From Caldilinea sp. CFX5 (GTDB lineage Bacteria; Chloroflexota; Anaerolineae; Caldilineales; Caldilineaceae): 64,000 nt of DNA. The stretch lies in contig QWII01000058.1 of NCBI GenBank assembly GCA_021405325.1, forward strand, positions 85,180 to 149,179, in the 5' to 3' direction. Of the stretch, positions 47,422 through 55,389 are shown piece after piece. The notes beneath the pieces were generated by a model that was not told where the DNA came from, searched no databases, and was given only the letters and a program-made list of their open reading frames with translations. How positions within the stretch are numbered: the stretch's first letter is position 1; each line of letters begins with the position of its first letter. The translations under genes and the position numbers were made by a program.

Positions 47422-47552
47422 TTACGCGGTCACACTGTCAATGGTCTGATGATAACCATTACCTTGACCATTGCTGCGGACATTGATGCGTTTGGGTTTG
47501 GCTTCTTCGGCCTTAGGCAGATGGATGGCAATCAGTTGGTCGAGCGCTCGTA
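47422..47552 (-). pseudogene. Remnant of a small heat-shock protein (Hsp20) C terminus
   Basis: On the minus strand the frame between two stops reads LDQLIAIHLPKAEEAKPKRI and then NVRSNGQGN before the TAA at 47422-47424. NGVLTV-LPKAEEAKPKRI is the typical end of the alpha-crystallin domain and the C-terminal extension of Hsp20. The rest of the gene is missing. The remainder of 47553-47816 holds only the second ACCTGACAGG hairpin. Confidence 0.7.
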
Positions 47553-47714
47553 CCGGTTACATTTTGTACTCTACAACGGCTGCGTTAGACAAAGACTAGC
47601 AAAATGTCAGCGATGTATATGAATTGACGGCGCTGCGCCATTGTAGGGAAATGGAGGATTTTCCTCTATTTTGCCCCTCCTCCTTCTGTTACACTAGGTT
47701 CTGTTGACATTGGA

Positions 47715-47753
47715 GATACACCTGACAGGTTTTGGAAACCTGTCAGGTGTATC
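47715..47753. repeat. ACCTGACAGGTTT hairpin, second copy
   Basis: Arms 47715-47732 and 47736-47753 (GATACACCTGACAGGTTT and its complement) with a three-base loop. Located 64 bases before the cyclic-nucleotide-binding flavoprotein gene. Confidence 0.88.
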
Positions 47754-47816
47754 AGAGGCGTACCACGAAATGTCAGCCTGGTAGGGCTGTGTTAGTGAAA
47801 GGCTATGTGACAGACG

Positions 47817-49478
47817 ATGACAGAACAGACCACAGATCAGACCAGGGTCACAACGGCTTATCCCACCTTGACCGAAGAACAGCTGGCGTTGCTCGCCAGC
47901 CAGGCCGACGCAGCCGAATTTGCGCCAGGGGTGGTGCTCTTTCATGAGGGCGAAAGCGACTTTAGCTTCTTTGTGATCAAAACAGGCGCAGTACGGATTG
48001 TCGAAAACTCCACTGGTGAAGAGAAAGAAGTTACCGTGCATGGCCCCGGCGAGTTTACCGGCGACATTGATATGTTGACCGGCCAACGCTCCTTAGTGAC
48101 AGCCGTCGCCAGCGAACCAACCACGGTTCTGCGCATCAACGCCGAGAAACTGCGCGACATTATCCGCTCCCACAGCGCGCTAGGCGATGTCATCCTCGAA
48201 GCCTTTCTCATGCGGCGCACGCTGCTGATCGAATCGGATTTTGTCGGGGTGCGGGTGATTGGCTCCCGTTGGTCGCGCGACACCTTTCGCATGCGCGATT
48301 TTCTGGCCGGTCATCATATCCCTTTCACCTGGCTCGATCTAGAGCGGGAACCGGGGGTGGATCAATTGCTCCACAACTTGGGCATCCGCCCGGAAGAGAC
48401 GCCGATTGTGTTATGGAGTGACCACCCGCCGTTACGCAATCCCAGCAATCAGGAGTTGGCCGACATTGTTGGTCTAAGCACCGATCTGGAAGAAGATGAA
48501 ATCCATGATCTGGTGGTGATTGGCGCTGGGCCGGCAGGATTGGCGGCAGCGGTCTATGGCGCCTCGGAAGGTCTAAAGACCGTGGTGTTGGAGAAGGATG
48601 CGCCCGGCGGGCAGGCGTCGTGGAGTTCTAAAATCGAAAATTATCTGGGCTTCCCCACGGGCCTCTCCGGCGCGGAACTGGCGCAACGGGCGGTGGTGCA
48701 GGCCGAAAAATTTGGCGTCAAGTTGATCACCCCCTGTGGCGCCCGCGGTTTGACGGTGCAGGGACCACTCAAGGTCATTGCGATGGAGAGTGGCGAGCAG
48801 ATCCGCAGCCGCACTATCGTCATTGCCACCGGCGCTGACTACCAACGCTTGTCCATCAAAAATATGGAACGCTACGAAGGGTCGTCGGTCTTTTACAGCG
48901 CTACCGGCGTCGAAGCGATTTTGTGTCAAGATAACACTGTGGCGGTGGTCGGCGGCGGTAACTCGGCAGGGCAGGCAGCGGTTTTTTTGTCGCAATATGC
49001 ACGGGGCGTCCATATTTTCATTCGGGGCGAATCGCTGGCCGCCACCATGTCGCGCTACTTAATCCGGCGCATTGAAGAGGCGGGGAATATTGAATTGCAT
49101 TCGCACACCGAAGTGACCGAACTGCATGGCGAAACCGAACTGGAAAGGGTGACGGTGCGCAATAACCAAACTGCTGCCACGGAAGAATATGACATCAATC
49201 TGCTCTTTGTCTTTATTGGCGCTAAACCCCATACGGAATGGCTTGGCCAAGCGGTAGCGCTGGATGAGAAGGGTTTTATCAAAACCGGCGAGATGGTGGG
49301 CGAGTTTCCCCGCAATCTTCGGCCCCACCCACCGCGCCGGCCCTACCTGTTGGAGACAAGCATTCCCGGTGTCTTTGCCGTGGGCGATGTGCGGGCCACT
49401 TCCGTGAAACGGATCGCCTCAGCCGTTGGTGAAGGGTCGATGGCGATTCAATTTGTCCATCAAGTGCTGTCAGTTTGA
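47817..49478 (+). CDS. Cyclic-nucleotide-binding domain fused to thioredoxin-reductase-like flavoprotein without CxxC
   Basis: A 553-residue fusion. Residues about 20-140 form a cNMP-binding domain (FAPGVVLFHEGESDFSFFVI, GPGEFTGDIDMLTGQRS). Residues 145-215 look like a thioredoxin-type insert (GSRWSRDTFRMRDFL, IPFTWLDLE). Residues 225-553 are a class II pyridine-nucleotide-disulfide reductase fold with FAD motif VIGAGPAGLAAAVYGASEG and NAD(P) motif VAVVGGGNSAGQAAVFLSQY. Where thioredoxin reductase has CxxC the sequence reads VFYSATGVEAILC, so classical dithiol chemistry is absent. It may sense redox state or a nucleotide and pass electrons elsewhere. The next gene's ribosome site overlaps its stop. 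Confidence 0.88.
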   Translation: MTEQTTDQTRVTTAYPTLTEEQLALLASQADAAEFAPGVVLFHEGESDFSFFVIKTGAVRIVENSTGEEKEVTVHGPGEFTGDIDMLTGQRSLVTAVASEPTTVLRINAEKLRDIIRSHSALGDVILEAFLMRRTLLIESDFVGVRVIGSRWSRDTFRMRDFLAGHHIPFTWLDLEREPGVDQLLHNLGIRPEETPIVLWSDHPPLRNPSNQELADIVGLSTDLEEDEIHDLVVIGAGPAGLAAAVYGASEGLKTVVLEKDAPGGQASWSSKIENYLGFPTGLSGAELAQRAVVQAEKFGVKLITPCGARGLTVQGPLKVIAMESGEQIRSRTIVIATGADYQRLSIKNMERYEGSSVFYSATGVEAILCQDNTVAVVGGGNSAGQAAVFLSQYARGVHIFIRGESLAATMSRYLIRRIEEAGNIELHSHTEVTELHGETELERVTVRNNQTAATEEYDINLLFVFIGAKPHTEWLGQAVALDEKGFIKTGEMVGEFPRNLRPHPPRRPYLLETSIPGVFAVGDVRATSVKRIASAVGEGSMAIQFVHQVLSV

Positions 49479-49492
49479 GGAGTGCGCCGGTT

Positions 49493-50161
49493 ATGGCATC
49501 GATCCAAAAGCGTGTCACCCTGGAACAAAGTCCCACAACCCCGCACACGCCCTTTAGCCAAAGCATCGGGCGCACGCGTTATATTGTACTGCTGGCCGTC
49601 GCCGCTGTGCTGCTGACTGCCGTCTCCTTGTTTTTATTGGGTGCATTACAGGCTGTTGTCGCCGTCTGGCAGACATGGTCACGCGTGCTACAGGGGGAGC
49701 TTGGGTCAACCGATCTCACCGTGGAATTTTTAGAGATTGTCAGCGTGATGCTCAAGGCAGTCGTTTTTTATATCATCGGCGTGGGGTTGTACAGCTTGTT
49801 TATCGCCCCGCTCAATCTAACCGTCTCGCTGGGCGTGGAGACCCTCTCCGATCTGGAAGGCAAAGTAGTCAGCGTGGTCGTTGTCATTCTCGGTGTGACT
49901 TTCCTGGAACACTTCATCCGCTGGCAGGAGCCGATGGAAACGCTACAGTTTGGCGGTGGACTGGCCTTGGTGGTTGTCGCCCTCGTCTTGTTTCAATTCT
50001 ATAGCCATCGCGTCACCGAAGACCAACAGTCACACAACCCGGATGTACAAGCGCGCGCCAAACGTGACCTTTTTCAGGCTGATCAAGAAGAACATGTGAT
50101 CACCGAGGCGCAAATCCTCGGCACGAAGCGCGAAACCGATGACGACCAGCGTGATGAGTAA
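49493..50161 (+). CDS. YqhA/UPF0114 family membrane protein
   Basis: A 222-residue protein with four hydrophobic segments. GQARYIVLLAVAAVLLTAVS-type start (here GRTRYIVLLAVAAVLL), VFYIIGVGLYSLFIAPLNL and VVSVVVVILGVTFLEHFIRW are family features. The C-terminal 50 residues are charged and cytoplasmic. Function unknown; membership of UPF0114 is all that can be said. ATG 49493 has TGAGGAG nine bases upstream, and that site overlaps the stop of the flavoprotein gene, so the two are coupled. Confidence 0.82.
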   Translation: MASIQKRVTLEQSPTTPHTPFSQSIGRTRYIVLLAVAAVLLTAVSLFLLGALQAVVAVWQTWSRVLQGELGSTDLTVEFLEIVSVMLKAVVFYIIGVGLYSLFIAPLNLTVSLGVETLSDLEGKVVSVVVVILGVTFLEHFIRWQEPMETLQFGGGLALVVVALVLFQFYSHRVTEDQQSHNPDVQARAKRDLFQADQEEHVITEAQILGTKRETDDDQRDE

Positions 50162-50234
50162 GTGGTATGCCGGTCTACCGCCAGTCGATCCGCAATAGAG
50201 GGCGCCCGAAGGCCGAGCCGTATACTCGATTTGT

Positions 50235-50262
50235 TTGAAAACCAGCCCTCCTCGCCTATAAT
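50235..50262 (+). promoter_or_regulatory. Sigma-70-type promoter of the BTAD regulator gene
   Basis: TTGAAA (50235-50240) and TATAAT (50257-50262) are separated by 16 bases, 61 bases before the start codon. Good vegetative consensus. Confidence 0.75.
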
Positions 50263-50323
50263 ACAGAGCCAAGGCTCAGAACACAGTTGCTAAATCGGTT
50301 GTTGAATCGAGGAGTTGGCCCCC

Positions 50324-53300
50324 ATGTCAACCTTACACCTTCAATTGCTAGGTGAGTTTCGCCTGACCGATGCCACGGATCAATTGATCGCCATCGATCA
50401 ACCGCGCCAGCGCGCCCTGCTGGCCTACCTGCTCTTGCATCGCGCCGCCCCGCAAGCACGCCGCCAAATTGCTTTTCTCTTCTGGCCCGATACCACCGAA
50501 GCTCAGGCGCACACCAACCTCCGCCAGTTGCTCCACCACTTGCGGCGCGCCTGGCCGGCTGTTGGTAATTTTTTGCAGATCGAGGCCCATTCCTTGCAGT
50601 GGCAGCCAACGGCGGCTTATGAACTCGACGTGGCGGGCTTCGAGCAAGCGGTCATGCGCGCTGCCGAAGCGACCCGCTGCGGCCAAACCCGGGTCGCCCA
50701 GATCGCATTGGCGGACGCGGTCGATGGCTATGCCGGTGATCTGTTGCCCGGCGCCTATGATGAGTGGCTGTTGGCCGAACGCGAACGGCTGCGCCAACAG
50801 TTTCTGGCGGCGGTCGAGCAATTGATCCTGCTCTGCGAACAAGCGCGCGACTACCCAACGGCGATCCAGTACGCCCAGCGCCTCTTGCGCGCTGACCCTT
50901 TGCATGAGACAACTTATCGGCGGTTGATGCGCCTCTATGCGCTCAACAACGACCGCGCCAGCGCCTTGCGCACCTATCATCTCTGTACGACGATTCTGGC
51001 CCGCGAACTGGGGGTAGAACCAAACCAGGATACCCAAGCGGCCTATCGGCGCTTGCTCAAGCTGGAAGTGCCGCTCACACTTCAGCCGCCAGCGGCGACG
51101 CTGCCGACAGATCGCCTGATCGGACGCCAAGCGGCGTGGGCCAGGCTGCAAACGGCGTGGCAGATCGCCACCGGTGGCCGCGCCCAGGTTGTCTGTATTA
51201 GCGGTGAGGCCGGCATCGGCAAGACCCGGTTGGCCGAAGAACTGCTCACCTGGGCGCGGCACCAAGGGATTGCCCAAGTGCGCACCCGGTCGTATGCCGC
51301 CGAAGGGAGCCTGGCCTATGCCCCGGTCACGGAGTGGCTGCGCGCTGACGCGTTTCAACCGGCGCGCAAACAACTGGCCGATCTCTGGCTCAGTGAAGTG
51401 GCACGCTTGCTCCCCGAACTCTTGACTGAGCGCCCCACCTTGCCACGGCCGGAACCGCTGACCGAACGCTGGCAGCGTCAACATTTTTTTGAAGCGCTGG
51501 CGCGCATGGTGTTGAGCATCCCGCAACCCTTATTGTTGGTCATCGACGACTTGCAATGGTGTGATCAGGAGACGTTGGAGTGGCTCGCTTATCTACTGCG
51601 TTTTGATCCCAGGGCGCGGCTTTTACTCATCGGCACAGTGCGCCCGGAAGAGCTGGGCAACGATCATCCCCTACTGCCGTTCCTGACGAATCTGCGTACT
51701 GCTGACCAACTGACCGAGCTTGCACTGGCGCCATTGGATGAAACGGATACGGTAGCCCTGGCCCGGCAAGTGGCTAACCAGAGGTTTGATCCTGGGCTGC
51801 TGGCAAATGTCTATCAGACAAGCGAAGGCAATCCGCTCTTCGTGATCGAGACGGTGCGGGCCGGGCTGGACGATCAGAGACTGGAGACTGGAGATTGGAG
51901 ACCGCTAGCCTTTAGTTCCAAATCTCCAGTCTCCATGTCCCCCGCGCTGCCACCCAAAATTCATGCCATCATCGATGCCCGTTTGGCGCAACTTTCTCCG
52001 GCTGCGCGCGATCTGGCCGGTCTGGCGGCGACGATTGGCCGCTCTTTTACGTTCAACCTATTGCGCGAGGCAAGCAAGCGCGCAGAAGAGCAGCTTGTGC
52101 GTGAGCTGGATGAGCTGTGGCAACGGCGGATTATTCGTGAACAAGGTGATAATGTTTACGATTTCAGTCATGATAAGATCCGCGAAGTCAGCTATACCAC
52201 GATGAGTTCAGCCCGCCAGCATCTGCTACACCGCCAGATCGCGCAAGCACTGGAACAGGTGTATGCTACCGAGATTGACAGGGTGAGTGGTCAGATCGCC
52301 GCCCATTATGAGCAGGCTGACTCACCGGCGCAGGCTGTTCCTTATTATCAGCGCGCCGCCGAAGCGGCCCAACGTGTGTATGCCAATGGGGAAGCAGTTA
52401 CCCATCTTACCAAGGGATTGGCATTGCTTGCACGGCTGCCGGTGGCTCCTCAATTCAGCCAACTCGAGCTTACCCTACAACTCGACCTGGGGGTCTCCTT
52501 GACAGCGTTAAAGGGGGTGTTTGCACCAGAAGTGCAGACAGTCTACGAGCGAGCTTATCAGCTGGCTGTGCAAGTGGGTGACGATGTGCAACGCTGCATA
52601 GCCATGTCCGGGCGATACGGCAGCTATCTCACGCAGGGACAGTTGCAGCAGGCTTATGCTGTGGCAAAGGAGTACCATGCGCTGGTGCAAACGGTGGAGA
52701 ATGCGCCGTCATGGCAATTCACCCGTGGCTTGCTTGGCGTCGTCCTCTTTTATTTGGGCCAATTTGCGGCGAGTCGCGCGCACCTTCAACAGGTATGGGC
52801 GCCGCCCCATATTCGCTGGCGCCATCTCCGGCTTCCGCCAGGACAGCACTCGGGTCTGATCCAGCCACGGATTGCCTCAACCGTTCTGTGGCATTTAGGC
52901 TACCCCACACAGGCATTGGCCTTGATGGACAACACCCTAACCCTGGCCCAAGAACTTGCTGACCCCTATGATCTGGCGTCGGCTTTGGTCTGGTCGTCCT
53001 GGCTCCACCAGCAGCGCCGAGAGCCGCAACTCGCCCAACAGCGCGCGGAAGAGGCGATTACCCTCGCAAGGCAGCAGGGCTTTCCCCATTGGCTGACCTT
53101 TAGCACAATTTTGCAGGGGTGGGCCTTCGCACAGCAGGGACGGATCGAGCAGGGCATTGAACAGATGGAGCAGAGCCTTGACGCCCGCCGGGCCATGAAC
53201 GCCCAGTTGCGCCAGCCCACCTTTCTCGCCCTATTAGCCGAAGCCTACGGGCAAGCCGAAGAGCCGACGCAAGGCGTACGTTTAGTGGATGAGGCATTGG

Positions 53301-53617
53301 CGATGGTGGCAGCGACAGGAGAACGTCTCGCCGAAGCAGAACTCTACCGGCTGAAGGGGGCACTGTTACAAAGACTAGGCGTCGATGAACAGACCGTTCA
53401 GTTCTGTTTCGCTCAGGCGCTGACCGTTGCCCAGGTGCAAGCGGCTAAATCCTTGGAGATACGCGCAGCCACCAGCCTGGCGCGTTTATGGCAAACCCAG
53501 GGCAAGCAGGCGGAAGCCCGCTCCCTGTTGGCTGAAATCTACGGCTGGTTCACCGAAGGCTTTGACACTGCCGATTTGCAAGAGGCCCGGACGTTATTGC
53601 AAGAGTTGTCATCGTAA
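50324..53617 (+). CDS. BTAD-STAND-TPR transcriptional regulator (SARP/AfsR-like)
   Basis: A 1097-residue regulator. Residues 1-90 form an OmpR-like winged helix (LHLQLLGEFRLTDATDQLIA, ALLAYLLLHR), 98-243 a BTAD domain (YLYALNNDRASALRTYHLCT-like, here LYALNNDRASALRTYHLC), and 265-560 a STAND AAA ATPase with Walker A CISGEAGIGKTRLAEELL and Walker B LLLVIDDLQWCDQE. A long TPR array fills residues 660-1097. ATG 50324 has GAGGAG nine bases upstream. Around residues 518-540 (RLETGDWRP, then SSKSPVSMSP) the DNA is an inverted repeat of the intergenic type inserted in frame. Target genes unknown; the exported proteins downstream are candidates. Confidence 0.9.
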   Translation: MSTLHLQLLGEFRLTDATDQLIAIDQPRQRALLAYLLLHRAAPQARRQIAFLFWPDTTEAQAHTNLRQLLHHLRRAWPAVGNFLQIEAHSLQWQPTAAYELDVAGFEQAVMRAAEATRCGQTRVAQIALADAVDGYAGDLLPGAYDEWLLAERERLRQQFLAAVEQLILLCEQARDYPTAIQYAQRLLRADPLHETTYRRLMRLYALNNDRASALRTYHLCTTILARELGVEPNQDTQAAYRRLLKLEVPLTLQPPAATLPTDRLIGRQAAWARLQTAWQIATGGRAQVVCISGEAGIGKTRLAEELLTWARHQGIAQVRTRSYAAEGSLAYAPVTEWLRADAFQPARKQLADLWLSEVARLLPELLTERPTLPRPEPLTERWQRQHFFEALARMVLSIPQPLLLVIDDLQWCDQETLEWLAYLLRFDPRARLLLIGTVRPEELGNDHPLLPFLTNLRTADQLTELALAPLDETDTVALARQVANQRFDPGLLANVYQTSEGNPLFVIETVRAGLDDQRLETGDWRPLAFSSKSPVSMSPALPPKIHAIIDARLAQLSPAARDLAGLAATIGRSFTFNLLREASKRAEEQLVRELDELWQRRIIREQGDNVYDFSHDKIREVSYTTMSSARQHLLHRQIAQALEQVYATEIDRVSGQIAAHYEQADSPAQAVPYYQRAAEAAQRVYANGEAVTHLTKGLALLARLPVAPQFSQLELTLQLDLGVSLTALKGVFAPEVQTVYERAYQLAVQVGDDVQRCIAMSGRYGSYLTQGQLQQAYAVAKEYHALVQTVENAPSWQFTRGLLGVVLFYLGQFAASRAHLQQVWAPPHIRWRHLRLPPGQHSGLIQPRIASTVLWHLGYPTQALALMDNTLTLAQELADPYDLASALVWSSWLHQQRREPQLAQQRAEEAITLARQQGFPHWLTFSTILQGWAFAQQGRIEQGIEQMEQSLDARRAMNAQLRQPTFLALLAEAYGQAEEPTQGVRLVDEALAMVAATGERLAEAELYRLKGALLQRLGVDEQTVQFCFAQALTVAQVQAAKSLEIRAATSLARLWQTQGKQAEARSLLAEIYGWFTEGFDTADLQEARTLLQELSS
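51882..51935. repeat. Hairpin element inside the BTAD regulator coding sequence
   Basis: TGGAGACTGGAGATTGGA (51882-51899) is inverted at 51917-51935 with one bulged base. It keeps the reading frame and falls between the ATPase domain and the following helical region. Confidence 0.85.
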
Positions 53618-53690
53618 TCTAATTCGATAGTGGTTCACTCGCCCATTCCGCAAGCTCTTCTGGTGTTAATTTAATCATTCGCGACCCGCT

Positions 53691-53750
53691 GTTCCGAACG
53701 GCAAGCGTTAGCGACCCGACAGCGGGTCGCTAACGCTTGCCGTTCGGAAC
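53691..53750. repeat. Intergenic hairpin, 27-bp perfect arms
   Basis: Arms 53691-53717 and 53724-53750 are exact inverted copies (GTTCCGAACGGCAAGCGTTA type) with a six-base loop. GCGACCCGCTGTTCCG just upstream repeats part of it. The rest of the 53618-53933 gap shows no gene. Confidence 0.93.
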
Positions 53751-53933
53751 AAACGCGTCCCCAACTGGAAATACACCCTAATTTCAGCGCCATAGAACGC
53801 CCCATAGAACGCTTTGCGAACGCCCCGCCCGCTATCCTTAGGCCAGCGACCAACAAGCAACCACATCTGTATCCCTTGCCAGCGGTGGGCGCACACGTTT
53901 CAGGCAGGCACAGGTTGGTGCAAACGAGGAACG

Positions 53934-54155
53934 ATGCCACCAGATCAGCCACATCCGCGCACCCATCTTTTTACGGTGCGGCTGTGGGTTGAACCGTTTG
54001 GTGATGCACAAGGCGAGGTGCGTATGCAGGTTTGCCACCTCCTCAGCGGGGAAACTCACTACTTTCGCACCTGGCCGGAAGTCGTGGCCTTTCTGCTGGC
54101 AAAGATGCAGGCGTTGACGGATGAAAAGCGCGGGGAAGGAGGTGATGAACCGTAA
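53934..54155 (+). CDS. Small conserved-looking protein of unknown function
   Basis: A 73-residue protein. The core FTVRLWVEPFGDAQGEVRMQ, CHLLSGETHYFRTWPEVVAF and LLAKMQALT suggests a small beta-sheet with a C-terminal helix. I recall similar small proteins in Chloroflexota near large regulators, without known role. ATG 53934 is preceded by GAGGAACG. It lies 316 bases after the BTAD regulator on the same strand. Confidence 0.6.
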   Translation: MPPDQPHPRTHLFTVRLWVEPFGDAQGEVRMQVCHLLSGETHYFRTWPEVVAFLLAKMQALTDEKRGEGGDEP

Positions 54156-54317
54156 GCAAACCATGAGCAAGGTTCAGTAGTCCCGGTTGCCTTCTAGGCG
54201 CGTTTAGTCGCGTAGTCCAGAGTCGGTCTATTCTACTTCGGTTGCGTTGCGGTCTACTGAGGTTGTCCGACGCACCGTTGTCATGAGATTCATTGGGTTC
54301 AATCCTGGAGGAAACGT

Positions 54318-55361
54318 ATGAAACCGCAATGGGTACTTTATCTGCTGGTGATTGTCGTGCTGGTCAGTTGCGTGCCGATCACCCCGCAGGCGGCCCAGCC
54401 GGGCGACGACAAGATCGCCAATGCCATGAGCGCTGGTTTGCGTTCAGTGACAAAGGATGCCACCGTTCTCGACTGGCCCAGCGCTCCCGATGCCGAACCG
54501 GCGGAACTGCGCAAGGGAACGAATGGTTGGGTCTGTCGCCCCGATGATCCGGCTTCGCCCCTCAACGACCCCATGTGTTTTGATGCAAGCTGGGCCGCGT
54601 TGATTGGGACAGAGCCAAACGCCGAACGTGAAGCAAAACAACGCTTTGGCCTCAACTACATGCTGCAAGGGGGCGCCGTCGCCGACAACTTTGACCCGGC
54701 GGCGCTGACACCGGCCGCAGGCGCAGACTGGGTCATTGATCTGCCGCATGTCATGGTTGTCAGTTCCAGTGATTTAGCGCCAGACCACTATTCCACCGCT
54801 CATCATGCCGGCGGCCCCTACATCATGTTCGAGGGTACGCCAGCCGAACATTTGATGATCCCCGTGGTCGGCGCGGCGCTGCCCTCGGCCAGTGATCCCA
54901 TTCAGAACGCCATGAGCGCCGGCCCGTTACGCATTGCCGAGAATGCCACGATCCTGGATTGGCCCAGCACGGCGGGCGGTGAGCTGGTGGAACTGCGCGC
55001 TGGTGACAATGGCTGGAGCTGCCTCACCGATGATCCCGCCACACCCACCAACGACCCCATGTGCCTGGATGCCCAGTGGATGGAATGGCTCACCGCCTTG
55101 CTGGCCGGGCGCGCACCGGAAATCACCGCCATCGGGATTGGCTATATGCTCCAAGGTGGCAGCGTCGCCAGCAACAGTGATCACACCCTGGCGGCGCCCT
55201 CAGCCGGGGAGGAATGGCAGATCGATCCGCCGCACTTTATGCTGATCGCCCCCTGGGACCTCGATCCCGCCAGCTATCCCACCGAGCCACAGGCCGGCGG
55301 CCCCTATATTATGTTTGCGGGGACGCCGTATGAACATGTGATGGTACCAGTCACCGAATAG
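54318..55361 (+). CDS. Lipoprotein with two tandem repeats of an unknown domain
   Basis: A 347-residue exported protein. The signal ends in LVSCVPI (lipobox), so it is probably lipid-anchored. The mature part is a clear internal duplication: residues about 35-188 and 193-345 share NAMSAG, LDWPS, ELR-G-NGW-C, DDPA-P-NDPMC-DA-W, YMLQGG-VA, DLPH/DPPH and AGGPYIMF-GTP-EH. Two Cys per repeat could form a disulfide. No known family comes to mind. ATG 54318 follows GGAGGAAA. A second unknown exported-looking gene follows after 28 bases. Confidence 0.75.
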   Translation: MKPQWVLYLLVIVVLVSCVPITPQAAQPGDDKIANAMSAGLRSVTKDATVLDWPSAPDAEPAELRKGTNGWVCRPDDPASPLNDPMCFDASWAALIGTEPNAEREAKQRFGLNYMLQGGAVADNFDPAALTPAAGADWVIDLPHVMVVSSSDLAPDHYSTAHHAGGPYIMFEGTPAEHLMIPVVGAALPSASDPIQNAMSAGPLRIAENATILDWPSTAGGELVELRAGDNGWSCLTDDPATPTNDPMCLDAQWMEWLTALLAGRAPEITAIGIGYMLQGGSVASNSDHTLAAPSAGEEWQIDPPHFMLIAPWDLDPASYPTEPQAGGPYIMFAGTPYEHVMVPVTE

Positions 55362-55389
55362 AGTCGGTTGTGTCTGGCCGAAGTGGTTC

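Noticed and set aside
47553..47714. Additional coding region between the Hsp20 remnant and the second hairpin
   Set aside because: All frames are broken by stops and no motif is seen.
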